Source: Caulobacter sp. 602-2 (GTDB taxonomy: Bacteria; Pseudomonadota; Alphaproteobacteria; Caulobacterales; Caulobacteraceae). From it: a stretch of 64,000 nt of DNA. The notes under the pieces are model-generated. The model did not search any database. It was not told where the DNA came from and saw only the letters and a list, made by a program, of their open reading frames with translations. Location: positions 1 to 64,000 of the forward strand of contig NZ_JAAKGT010000014.1 of the NCBI RefSeq assembly GCF_011043625.1. Reading direction: 5' to 3'. The position numbers were made by a program, and so were the translations under genes. This document shows, one piece after another, positions 24,455-31,638 of the stretch (positions are counted from its first letter, which is position 1; every line of letters starts with the position of its first letter).

Positions 24455-25593
24455 CAGCGGGTCTCCGCCAGGATTGAACGGTCGATCTCGGAGACGGAGT
24501 TGACGCCGGTCAGCGCCATGGCCACCCGCATCTCCTTCTCCATCAAGTCCAGAAGCTGGGTCACGCCCGCCTGGCCACGCGCGGCCAGGGCGTAGACGGC
24601 GGCCCGGCCCAAAAGGACGCCCTTGGCGCCCAGGGCCAGCATCCGCACCACGTCGAGGCCCGAGCGCACCCCGCCGTCGGCCAGCACGGTCAGCTTGTCA
24701 CCCACCGCCTCGGCGATAGCCGGCAGCGCCTTGGCCGACGACAGCACGCCGTCCAGCTGGCGGCCGCCGTGGTTGGACACCACAACCCCGTCGGCGCCGA
24801 TGTCGGCGGCGGCCTTGGCGTCCTCGGGGTCGAGCACGCCCTTGATGACCAGCGGCCCCTTCCAGGACTGCCGGATCCATTCCAGGTCCTTCCACTGGAT
24901 CGAGGGATCGAAGTTCGCCCCCAGCCAGCCCATGAAGTCCTCAAGGCCGGTATTGCCCTTCAGCACCGGGGCCACGTTGCCCAGGGTATGGGGACGGCCC
25001 ATGACGCCGACGTCCCACGCCCATTGCGGCCGGCCCATGGCCTGCAGCATCCGGCGCATCGAGGCGTTCGGACCGCTCATGCCCGAATGGGCGTCGCGGT
25101 AGCGCGCCCCCGGCACGGGCATGTCGACGGTGAAGACCAGGGTGGTGGCCCCCGCCGCCTCGGCCCGCGCCAGGAGGTCGCGCATGAAGGCCCGGTCGCG
25201 CAGCACATAGAGCTGGAACCACAGGGCCCGGCTGGACGCCGCCGCCACCTCGTCCACGTCGCACACCGACACCGTCGACAGGCACAGCGGCACGCCCTTG
25301 GCCGAGGCCGCGCGCACCGCCTGGCATTCGCCGCGCCGGGCGTACATGCCGGTAAGGCCCACGGGGGCCAGCACCACGGGCATGGACTGCTCCACGCCGA
25401 ACAGGCTGGTCGCCGTCGAGACCTTGGACACGTCCTTGAGCACCCGCTGTCGCAGGGCCAGGTCCGCCAGGTCGGAGACGTTGCGGGCCAGGGTCCGCTC
25501 GGCGTAGGCGCCGCCGTCGATGTAGTCGAAGAGGAAGCGCGGCAGCTTGCGCCGCGCAGCCTCACGGAAGTCGGTGGTGGACGAGACGATCAT
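24454..25593 (-). CDS. lldD: FMN-dependent L-lactate dehydrogenase (LldD type)
   Basis: Oxidises L-lactate to pyruvate, passing electrons to the respiratory chain at the inner membrane. The 379-residue sequence has the alpha-hydroxyacid oxidase fold: FLFDYIDGGAYAE near residue 20, LAPVGLTGMYARRGE near residue 75, the catalytic His/Arg in SNHGGRQLDG near residue 275, and the phosphate-binding DGGVRSGLDV and GAKGVLLGR. In this operon it has an obvious job, because the hydrolytic rhamnose route encoded next door yields pyruvate plus L-lactate. It lies 16 bases after the rhamnose dehydrogenase gene and overlaps the acetylesterase start. Confidence 0.9.
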   Translation of the reverse strand: MIVSSTTDFREAARRKLPRFLFDYIDGGAYAERTLARNVSDLADLALRQRVLKDVSKVSTATSLFGVEQSMPVVLAPVGLTGMYARRGECQAVRAASAKGVPLCLSTVSVCDVDEVAAASSRALWFQLYVLRDRAFMRDLLARAEAAGATTLVFTVDMPVPGARYRDAHSGMSGPNASMRRMLQAMGRPQWAWDVGVMGRPHTLGNVAPVLKGNTGLEDFMGWLGANFDPSIQWKDLEWIRQSWKGPLVIKGVLDPEDAKAAADIGADGVVVSNHGGRQLDGVLSSAKALPAIAEAVGDKLTVLADGGVRSGLDVVRMLALGAKGVLLGRAAVYALAARGQAGVTQLLDLMEKEMRVAMALTGVNSVSEIDRSILAETR

Positions 25594-25608
25594 GGAAGGA
25601 CGATCGAT

Positions 25609-26370
25609 CTACTGCAGGTTCACGAACGCGCCGCCGTCGACCAGCAGGGCCGCGCCGGTGACGTAGTTGGCCAGGTCCGAGGCCAGGAACACGATCGGGC
25701 CGGCCAGGTCGTCGGGCTCGCCCAGGCGGCCCAGCGGGATGCGGCCGCTCATGTATTCGCGCTTGGCGACGTCGGCGAGGTCTTCCTTGTTGATCGCCGT
25801 CTCGATCGTGCCCGGCAGCACCGAGTTGCAGCGGATGCCATACTTCCCGAGCGCGATAGCGGTCGATTGCATGAGGCTGTGCACGCCAGCCTTGGTCGGG
25901 GTGTAGTGCGTCTGCATGCCGCCGCCGACCAGGGCGCTGATCGACGAGACGGCGATGATCGAACCGCCGTGACCCTGCTTGACCATCTGGTTGGCCGCCG
26001 CCTGCACCATGTAATAGGCGCCGAACAGGTTCACCTTCATGGTCCGCTCCATCACTTCCGGCGGCATGTCCAGGAAGGCGTGGAACGGGCAGATGCCGGC
26101 GTTGTTGACGAAGACGTCGACCTTGCCGAAGGCGGCGACGGCGGCGTCGACGAAGGCCTGGGCGGTTTCGACCTGGGCCACGTCGCCCTTCACGGCGATG
26201 GCGCGACGCCCAAGGGCCTCGATCTGCGCCACGGCGTCGGCCGCGCCGGCCTCGTCGGAGTGGTAGTTGATCGCCACGTCCGCGCCGTGACGCGCGGCGC
26301 CGATGGCGGCCGCCTTGCCGATACCGCCCGAGGCGCCGGTCACCAGCACCACCTTGTCCTTCAGAAGCAT
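25609..26370 (-). CDS. L-rhamnose 1-dehydrogenase (LRA1-type SDR)
   Basis: First enzyme of the non-phosphorylating rhamnose route, oxidising L-rhamnose to L-rhamnono-lactone with NAD(P)+. The 253 residues show SDR motifs TGASGGIG near residue 12, NNAGICPFHAFLD near residue 90, SSISALVGG near residue 143, and the catalytic YTPTKAG near 155. They end in ALLVDGGAFVNLQ. The ICPFH, ISALVGGGMQTHYTPTKAG-type blocks and the C-terminus match rhamnose dehydrogenases of Sphingomonas and Azotobacter as I recall them. ATG 26370 follows a GGAGG site. The gene sits between iclR and lldD in one operon. Confidence 0.9.
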   Translation of the reverse strand: MLLKDKVVLVTGASGGIGKAAAIGAARHGADVAINYHSDEAGAADAVAQIEALGRRAIAVKGDVAQVETAQAFVDAAVAAFGKVDVFVNNAGICPFHAFLDMPPEVMERTMKVNLFGAYYMVQAAANQMVKQGHGGSIIAVSSISALVGGGMQTHYTPTKAGVHSLMQSTAIALGKYGIRCNSVLPGTIETAINKEDLADVAKREYMSGRIPLGRLGEPDDLAGPIVFLASDLANYVTGAALLVDGGAFVNLQ

Positions 26371-26404
26371 AGTTCCTCCGTCTTCACTCACGCGCGGGGA
26401 AGCG

Positions 26405-27238
26405 TCAGGTCTTTGCGCCTGACCCCCGCTTGCCGTTCCAGCCCAGATCGCGGCTGATCGCGTCGGCGGCCGAACGGATGTCGTCCACCAGGACCCCCAT
26501 CCGCTCGTCGTCCATGTATTGAGCCGCGCCCGAGACGCTGATGGCCGCCACCACCTGCCCGCCCGCACCGCGCACGGGGGCGGCGACGCAGCGGATGCGG
26601 TCCTCGTTCTCTTCAAGGTCGAATGCCACGCCGCGCTGGGAATAGTCGTGCATCCAGGCGATCCACTGCTCTTCGTTCGGCGCGCCGGCCGCGGCCGGGC
26701 CCTCCTTGCGATAGAGCGCGCGCCAGCGGCTCTCGTCGTCGTCCAGCACCAGGGCCTTGCCCAGGCCGGTCGAGCGGATCGGCTGGCGATCGCCCACGCG
26801 CGAAGAGATGTTGATGCGGCGACGCCCGGTCAGCTTGTCGAGATAAAGAGCGCGGTCGTCGTCGAGCACGCCCAGGTGGACGGTGTCCTCCAGCTCTTCC
26901 CACAGCTTTTCCAGGTGCGGGCGCGCGATGCGCGGCAGGTCCATCTGCTGGCTGGCCAGATAGCCCAGCTCCAGAAGCTTCGGACCCAGGCTGTAGCCTT
27001 CGCGCGGGGTCTGGGTCAGCAGGCGACGCTCGACAAGGGCGGTGGCCAGTCGGTGCGTGGTGCTGCGGGTCAGGCCGAGTCGGGCCGCCAGCGCCGGCAG
27101 GCCGATGGCCCCCGCATCGGCCACCACGTCGAGCACGTCCAGGCCGCGAAACAGCGTCTGGCTGCCGCTTGGGCTCTTGGTCGCCGCGCCTTCGTCGTCC
27201 GCCACCGGTTCCGCTCCCCTTGACGTGCTGGGTTTCAT
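26405..27238 (-). CDS. IclR-family transcriptional regulator of the rhamnose/pectin cluster
   Basis: DNA-binding regulator of 277 residues. The N-terminal winged helix spans about 28-85 (LFRGLDVLDVVA; LGLTRSTTHRLATALVERRLL as the recognition helix), and the IclR effector-binding domain follows (YLDKLTGRRRINISSRVGDRQPIRSTGLGKALL-like, then AAPVRGAGGQVVAAISVSG). It is the first gene of the minus-strand operon and is divergent from the catabolic operon starting with rhmD, the usual arrangement for a pathway-specific regulator. The effector is probably rhamnose or an acid intermediate (inference). A candidate operator lies just upstream of its start. Confidence 0.92.
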   Translation of the reverse strand: MKPSTSRGAEPVADDEGAATKSPSGSQTLFRGLDVLDVVADAGAIGLPALAARLGLTRSTTHRLATALVERRLLTQTPREGYSLGPKLLELGYLASQQMDLPRIARPHLEKLWEELEDTVHLGVLDDDRALYLDKLTGRRRINISSRVGDRQPIRSTGLGKALVLDDDESRWRALYRKEGPAAAGAPNEEQWIAWMHDYSQRGVAFDLEENEDRIRCVAAPVRGAGGQVVAAISVSGAAQYMDDERMGVLVDDIRSAADAISRDLGWNGKRGSGAKT

Positions 27239-27452
27239 TTTGTAGCACTACCTCTCATAATATGGAACGCAAGACAAGGGCTCGCGTCAGCGACTCTTTC
27301 GGTCGCGGGGGTCCTGCGATCAGCGTGTCATACGATGTTCTGGGGAGGTAGCGCGAACAGTCGTTCGCGTCGTTCGGCGGCCCCGCTGGCGCGCCTCCCT
27401 TGGTAGGGGCAGATCCGGTCGCGAGAAGACCGGGCGATGGTTGGAGCACGAG
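27239..27452. promoter_or_regulatory. Divergent promoter region between iclR and rhmD, with candidate IclR operator
   Basis: This 214-base gap must hold promoters for both operons. TCTCATAATATGG at 27253-27265 is the reverse complement of CCATATTATGAGA, differing by one base from CCATATTGTGAGA before the SGNH esterase at 23534-23546. The site is 15-27 bases upstream of the iclR ATG, fitting autoregulation. The remainder is GC-rich; I do not see a second clear copy close to rhmD or confident -35/-10 boxes. GGAG at 27443-27446 is the rhmD ribosome site. Confidence 0.5.
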
Positions 27453-28631
27453 ATGCCGCTTCCCTTGATCAAGGCTGTTCGCGCCTATGTGGTCCGCGGG
27501 GGCGGCGCCGACTATCACGACCAGGGCGAAGGCCACTGGATCGACGACCACATCGCCACCCCGATGTCGCGCTATCCGGAATACCGCCAGAGCCGCCAGA
27601 GCTTCGGCATCAACGTGCTCGGCACCCTGGTCGTCGAGATCGAGGCCGTCGACGGCACGATCGGTTTTGCGGTGACCACCGGCGGCGAGCCGGCCGCCTA
27701 CATCGTCGAAAAGCACCTGGCCCGCTTCCTCGAAGGTCGTGATCCGACCGAGGTCGAGAAGATCTGGGACCAGATGTACTTCTCCACCCAGTACTACGGC
27801 CGCAAGGGTCTGGTCGTGAACGCCATCTCGGGCGTCGACCTGGCGCTCTACGACCTGATCGGCAAGCTGCGCCAGGAACCGGTCTACGCCCTGCTAGGCG
27901 GCAAGGTCCGTGACGAGCTGACCTTCTACGCCACCGGCGCCCGTCCGGACCTGGCCAAGGAAATGGGCTTCATCGGCGGCAAGATGCCCCTGCACCACGG
28001 CCCGGCCGAGGGCGAGGAAGGCCTGCGCAAGAACCTCCTGGAACTCGAAACCATGCGCAACCGCGTGGGCGAGGACTTCTGGCTGATGTTCGACTGCTGG
28101 ATGTCGCTGGACCTCAACTACGCCACCAAGCTGGCCCACAAGGCCCACGAGTATGGACTCAAGTGGATCGAAGAGGCCCTCAGCCCCGACGACTACTGGG
28201 GCTATCGCGATCTGAAGAAGAACGCCCCTCCCGGCATGCTGGTCACCACCGGCGAGCACGAAGCCACCCGCTGGGGCTTCCGCATGCTGCTGGAGATGGA
28301 ATGCTGCGACATCATCCAGCCGGACGTGGGCTGGTGCGGCGGCGTCACCGAACTGATCAAGATCGCCAACCTGGCCGACAGCAAGGGCGTGATGATGATC
28401 CCGCACGGCTCGTCGGTGTACAGCTACCACTTCGTCATCACGCGCCATAACAGCCCGTTCGCCGAGTTCCTGATGATGGCGCCCAAGGCCGACGAGGTCG
28501 TGCCGATGTTCCATCCCCAGCTGATCGGCGAGCCCGTGCCGGTCAACGGCAAGCTCAAGCTCGGCGACGCGCCCGGCTTCGGCGTCGAACTGAACCGCGA
28601 CGTCGGCCTGCATCGTCCCTACCCGCGGTAA
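27453..28631 (+). CDS. rhmD: L-rhamnonate dehydratase
   Basis: Enolase-superfamily enzyme of 392 residues that dehydrates L-rhamnonate to 2-keto-3-deoxy-L-rhamnonate. It resembles E. coli RhmD over most of its length: GDYHDQG-like and HWIDDHIATPMS near residue 33, RQSFGINVLGTLVVE, FYATGARPDLAKEMGFIGGKMP, metal ligands in FDCWMS, WIEEAL and TGEHEA, catalytic His in PHGSSVYSYH near residue 325, and PGFGVELNRD at the end. ATG 27453 is preferred because GGAG precedes it; an in-frame TTG lies 12 bases upstream. First gene of the eight-gene plus-strand cluster. Confidence 0.96.
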   Translation: MPLPLIKAVRAYVVRGGGADYHDQGEGHWIDDHIATPMSRYPEYRQSRQSFGINVLGTLVVEIEAVDGTIGFAVTTGGEPAAYIVEKHLARFLEGRDPTEVEKIWDQMYFSTQYYGRKGLVVNAISGVDLALYDLIGKLRQEPVYALLGGKVRDELTFYATGARPDLAKEMGFIGGKMPLHHGPAEGEEGLRKNLLELETMRNRVGEDFWLMFDCWMSLDLNYATKLAHKAHEYGLKWIEEALSPDDYWGYRDLKKNAPPGMLVTTGEHEATRWGFRMLLEMECCDIIQPDVGWCGGVTELIKIANLADSKGVMMIPHGSSVYSYHFVITRHNSPFAEFLMMAPKADEVVPMFHPQLIGEPVPVNGKLKLGDAPGFGVELNRDVGLHRPYPR

Positions 28632-28673
28632 GCCGCGTCCCCCTCCCCCATTTTCCCCTAGAGCCAGAAGACC

Positions 28674-29537
28674 ATGAAACTGTTGCGTTACGGCCCGCGG
28701 GGCGCCGAAAAGCCCGGCCTGCTGGATTCCGAAGGCAAGATCCGCGACCTCTCGGGCCACGTGTCCGACATCACCGGCGCGGAACTGACCCCGGAAGGCC
28801 TGGCCAAGATCGCCGCCATTGACCCGACCACCCTGCCGGTGGTCGAAGGCTCGCCGCGCTACGGCGTGCCGATCGCCAATGTCGGCAAGTTCCTGGCCAT
28901 CGGCCTGAACTTCGCCGACCACGCCAAGGAAGCGGGCCTGGAGCCTCCGCCCGAGCCGATCTTCTTCACCAAGGCCATCTCGTGCCTCAACGGCCCGAAC
29001 GACCAGGTCATGCTGCCCAAGGGCGCCGAGAAGGGCGATTGGGAAGTCGAGCTGGGCGTCGTGATCGGCAAGCGCGCCCGCTATGTCGAGCAGGACGAAG
29101 CCCTGGACTACGTCGCCGGCTACGTGCTGGTGAACGACGTCTCCGAACGCGCCTTCCAGAAGGAGCTCGGCTCGCAGTGGGACAAGGGCAAAGGTTGCGA
29201 CACCTTTGGCCCCGTGGGCCCGTGGGTCGTCACCGCCGATGAAGTGGGCGACTGCCAGAACCTCGACATGTGGCTCGACCTCAACGGCAAGCGCATGCAG
29301 ACCGGCAACAGCAAGACGATGATCTTCGGCGTCGCCGAGCTGATCGCCTACATGAGCCGCTTCGTCACCCTGGAGCCGGGCGACATCCTGACCACGGGCA
29401 CCCCTCCGGGCGTCGGCGAAGGCCAGAAGCCCGAGAAGATCTTCCTGAAGGCCGGCGACGTCATGACGCTGGGCATCGAGAAGCTCGGCACGCAGCGCCA
29501 GGAAGTCATCGCCTGGACCAAGGAAGGCGTCTCGTGA
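28674..29537 (+). CDS. L-2,4-diketo-3-deoxyrhamnonate hydrolase (FAH family, LRA6 type)
   Basis: Fumarylacetoacetase-family enzyme of 287 residues predicted to hydrolyse 2,4-diketo-3-deoxy-L-rhamnonate to pyruvate and L-lactate. Family motifs are visible: FLAIGLNFADHAKEAG near residue 76, metal-binding Glu in DWEVELGVVIGK near residue 122, GYVLVNDVSER near residue 150, and LTTGTPPGVGEG near residue 240. Generic FAH proteins act on many diketo acids; the specific call rests on its place between rhmD and the ketodeoxyrhamnonate dehydrogenase. Its stop overlaps the next start (GTGA), so the two enzymes are translationally coupled. Confidence 0.87.
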   Translation: MKLLRYGPRGAEKPGLLDSEGKIRDLSGHVSDITGAELTPEGLAKIAAIDPTTLPVVEGSPRYGVPIANVGKFLAIGLNFADHAKEAGLEPPPEPIFFTKAISCLNGPNDQVMLPKGAEKGDWEVELGVVIGKRARYVEQDEALDYVAGYVLVNDVSERAFQKELGSQWDKGKGCDTFGPVGPWVVTADEVGDCQNLDMWLDLNGKRMQTGNSKTMIFGVAELIAYMSRFVTLEPGDILTTGTPPGVGEGQKPEKIFLKAGDVMTLGIEKLGTQRQEVIAWTKEGVS

Positions 29538-30283
29538 CCGTTTACGCCAACCGCTTTTCGGGCCGCACCGCCGTCATCACCGGCGGCGCCTCGGGCCTGG
29601 GCAAGGAAACCGCCCGCCGCATCGTCGCCGAAGGCGGCAAGGTCGCCCTGTGGGACCTGAACGCCGACGCGCTGGAAGCCGCCGCCAAGGAAGTCGGCGC
29701 GACCTTCACCGTCGCGCTGGACGTCTCCGACGAAGGTCAGGTGGCCGCCGCCACCACGGCCAGCTTCGAAGCCCTGGGCAAGATCGACGTGCTCGTGAAC
29801 TCGGCCGGCATCACCGGCGCCACCGTTCCGGTGCATGAGTTCCCGCTCGACAGCTGGAAGCGCGTGATCGACATCAACCTGAACGGCCTGTTCTACTGCT
29901 GCCGTTCGGTGGTGCCGCACATGCTGGCGGCCGGCTACGGCCGCATCGTCAACGTCGCCTCGGTGGCCGGCAAGGAAGGCAACCCCAACGCCAGCGCCTA
30001 TTCGGCCTCTAAGGCCGGGGTCATCGGCCTGACCAAGTCGCTGGGCAAGGAACTGGCCGGCAAGGGCGTCATCGCCAACAGCCTGACCCCCGCCACCTTC
30101 GAAAGCCCGATCCTGGAACAGCTGCCCGCCAGCCAGGTCGAGTACATGCGTTCGAAGATCCCGATGGGTCGCCTGGGCGAAGTCGAGGAAAGCGCCGCGA
30201 TGGTCTGCTTCATGGCCAGCGAAGAGTGCAGCTTCACCACCGCCGCGACGTTCGACACGTCGGGCGGCCGGACGACCTTCTAG
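29534..30283 (+). CDS. 2-keto-3-deoxy-L-rhamnonate 4-dehydrogenase (SDR, LRA5 type)
   Basis: SDR enzyme of 249 residues predicted to oxidise 2-keto-3-deoxy-L-rhamnonate at C4 to the 2,4-diketo acid. It has TGGASGLGKE near residue 16, NSAGITGAT near residue 87, catalytic Ser in VNVASVAGKEGN and YSASKAG near residue 155, and an NAD-type acidic residue after the second strand (WDLNAD). The start is GTG 29534, inside the stop of the upstream hydrolase gene. The assignment relies on operon context; by sequence alone it is a classical NAD-dependent SDR. The C-terminus (SFTTAATFDTSGGR) is typical of sugar-acid SDRs. Confidence 0.86.
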   Translation: MTVYANRFSGRTAVITGGASGLGKETARRIVAEGGKVALWDLNADALEAAAKEVGATFTVALDVSDEGQVAAATTASFEALGKIDVLVNSAGITGATVPVHEFPLDSWKRVIDINLNGLFYCCRSVVPHMLAAGYGRIVNVASVAGKEGNPNASAYSASKAGVIGLTKSLGKELAGKGVIANSLTPATFESPILEQLPASQVEYMRSKIPMGRLGEVEESAAMVCFMASEECSFTTAATFDTSGGRTTF

Positions 30284-30351
30284 TTTGAGACCGGGCCCGC
30301 CTGTCCCTCGGGATGGGCGGGCCTGCAGCTTGCGAGACCAAGGGGACAGGC

Positions 30352-31269
30352 ATGGCGTACGCGGGTCCGATCATCGACGCCCACATGCACCTGTGGGATC
30401 TCGACAAGCACTACTATTCCTGGCTGCAGGACGTCCCCCTGCCCAATAACCCGGCGGGCGACATGAGCCTGATCGCCGGCAAGAACTACCTGCCCGCCGA
30501 CTACGCCGCCGACGCCCTGCCCTGGCGCGTCCAGAGCCTGGTCCACGTCGAGTGCGGCCTGCCCACCGACAAGCAGCTTTCCGAGACCGACTGGCTGGAA
30601 GGCCTGATCGCCGCTGGGGCGTCCATTGGCGCGCCGATCGGCGCCATCGTCGCCGGCGCCAACCTGGATGATCCGAACGTAGAGGCCCTGCTGGAGGCTC
30701 ACGCCTCGCGGCCGCACGTGCGCGGGATCCGCCAGATCGTCAATTTCCACGCGGACCCGGCCAAGACCTACGGCCCGTCCGATCTCTTGCTGAACGACCA
30801 GTGGCGCGCGGGCTTCAGCCTGCTGGCCAAGCACGGCCTGTCGTTCGACCTGCAGCTCTATCCCGCGCAGATGGAAACCGCCGCGGCCCTGGCCGACGCC
30901 CATCCCGACATCGCGCTGGTGGTGAACCACGCCGGCATGCCGACCGACCGCGATGAGGCGGGCCTGGCGCTGTGGCGCTCCGGCATGGCCGCGCTGGCCC
31001 AGCGCCCGAACGTCACCTGCAAGGTCTCGGGCCTGGCCATGGTCGACCGCGCCTGGACGGTGGACAGCCTGCGTCCGTTCATCCTGCAGGTCATCGAGAC
31101 CTTCGGCGTCGAGCGGACCATGTTCGCCAGCAACTTCCCGGTCGAGAAGGTGCACGGCTCGTTCGACGCCTTCTACAGCGCCTACGACGCCGTCACGGCC
31201 GGGTTCAGCGAGGCCGAGCGCCAGCGCCTGTTCGCCGGCACGGCCGCCGCCGTCTACCGCATCGCCTGA
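30352..31269 (+). CDS. L-rhamnono-1,4-lactonase, amidohydrolase family (LRA2 type)
   Basis: Metal-dependent hydrolase of 305 residues predicted to open L-rhamnono-lactone to L-rhamnonate. It belongs to the amidohydrolase-2/COG3618 group of sugar lactonases: IIDAHMHLWDLDKHYYSWL near residue 7, HVECG near residue 64, RGIRQIVNFH near residue 124, VVNHAGMP near residue 193, and ASNFPVEKV near residue 262 carrying the usual metal and active-site positions. ATG 30352 follows an AAGGGGA ribosome site. It follows the dehydrogenase gene by 68 bases and precedes the mutarotase by 29. L-fuconolactonase activity is an alternative. Confidence 0.87.
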   Translation: MAYAGPIIDAHMHLWDLDKHYYSWLQDVPLPNNPAGDMSLIAGKNYLPADYAADALPWRVQSLVHVECGLPTDKQLSETDWLEGLIAAGASIGAPIGAIVAGANLDDPNVEALLEAHASRPHVRGIRQIVNFHADPAKTYGPSDLLLNDQWRAGFSLLAKHGLSFDLQLYPAQMETAAALADAHPDIALVVNHAGMPTDRDEAGLALWRSGMAALAQRPNVTCKVSGLAMVDRAWTVDSLRPFILQVIETFGVERTMFASNFPVEKVHGSFDAFYSAYDAVTAGFSEAERQRLFAGTAAAVYRIA

Positions 31270-31298
31270 AAACCAAGAAACGACGCCAGGAGGAAACC

Positions 31299-31634
31299 AT
31301 GAGCACGCTGACCGAGGGCCGCCCGATCGCCTTCCGCATGCAGCTGAAGCCCGGTGTCGCCGCCGAGTACGAGCGCCGTCACGACGAGCTGTGGCCCGAC
31401 CTGGCGCAGGCCCTTCGGGAAGCCGGCATCTACGACTATTCGATCTTCCTCGACGAAGAGACCATGAGCCTGTTCGCCGTGCTTCGCCTGAAGCCCGACA
31501 ACAACAAGGACGCCCTGCCCCTGCAGCCGGTGATGAAGCGCTGGTGGGACTTCATGGCCGACCTGATGGACGTCCATCCGGACAACAAGCCGGTCGAATG
31601 GCCGCTCAAGCCCGTCTTCTACTTCGAGGGCTGA
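31299..31634 (+). CDS. rhaM: L-rhamnose mutarotase
   Basis: Protein of 111 residues that interconverts alpha and beta L-rhamnose, feeding the dehydrogenase. It matches RhaM/RhaU: FRMQLKPGVAAEYERRHDE near residue 12 (catalytic His in the RRHDELWP block), IYDYSIFLDEETMSLFAVL near residue 45, and WWDFMADLMDV near residue 82 ahead of the C-terminal PLKPVFYFEG. A strong AGGAGG site at 31288-31293 fixes the start. Its presence strongly supports L-rhamnose, rather than L-fucose, as the pathway sugar. The glycosidase gene follows within a few bases. Confidence 0.95.
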   Translation: MSTLTEGRPIAFRMQLKPGVAAEYERRHDELWPDLAQALREAGIYDYSIFLDEETMSLFAVLRLKPDNNKDALPLQPVMKRWWDFMADLMDVHPDNKPVEWPLKPVFYFEG

Positions 31635-31638
31635 GCCA

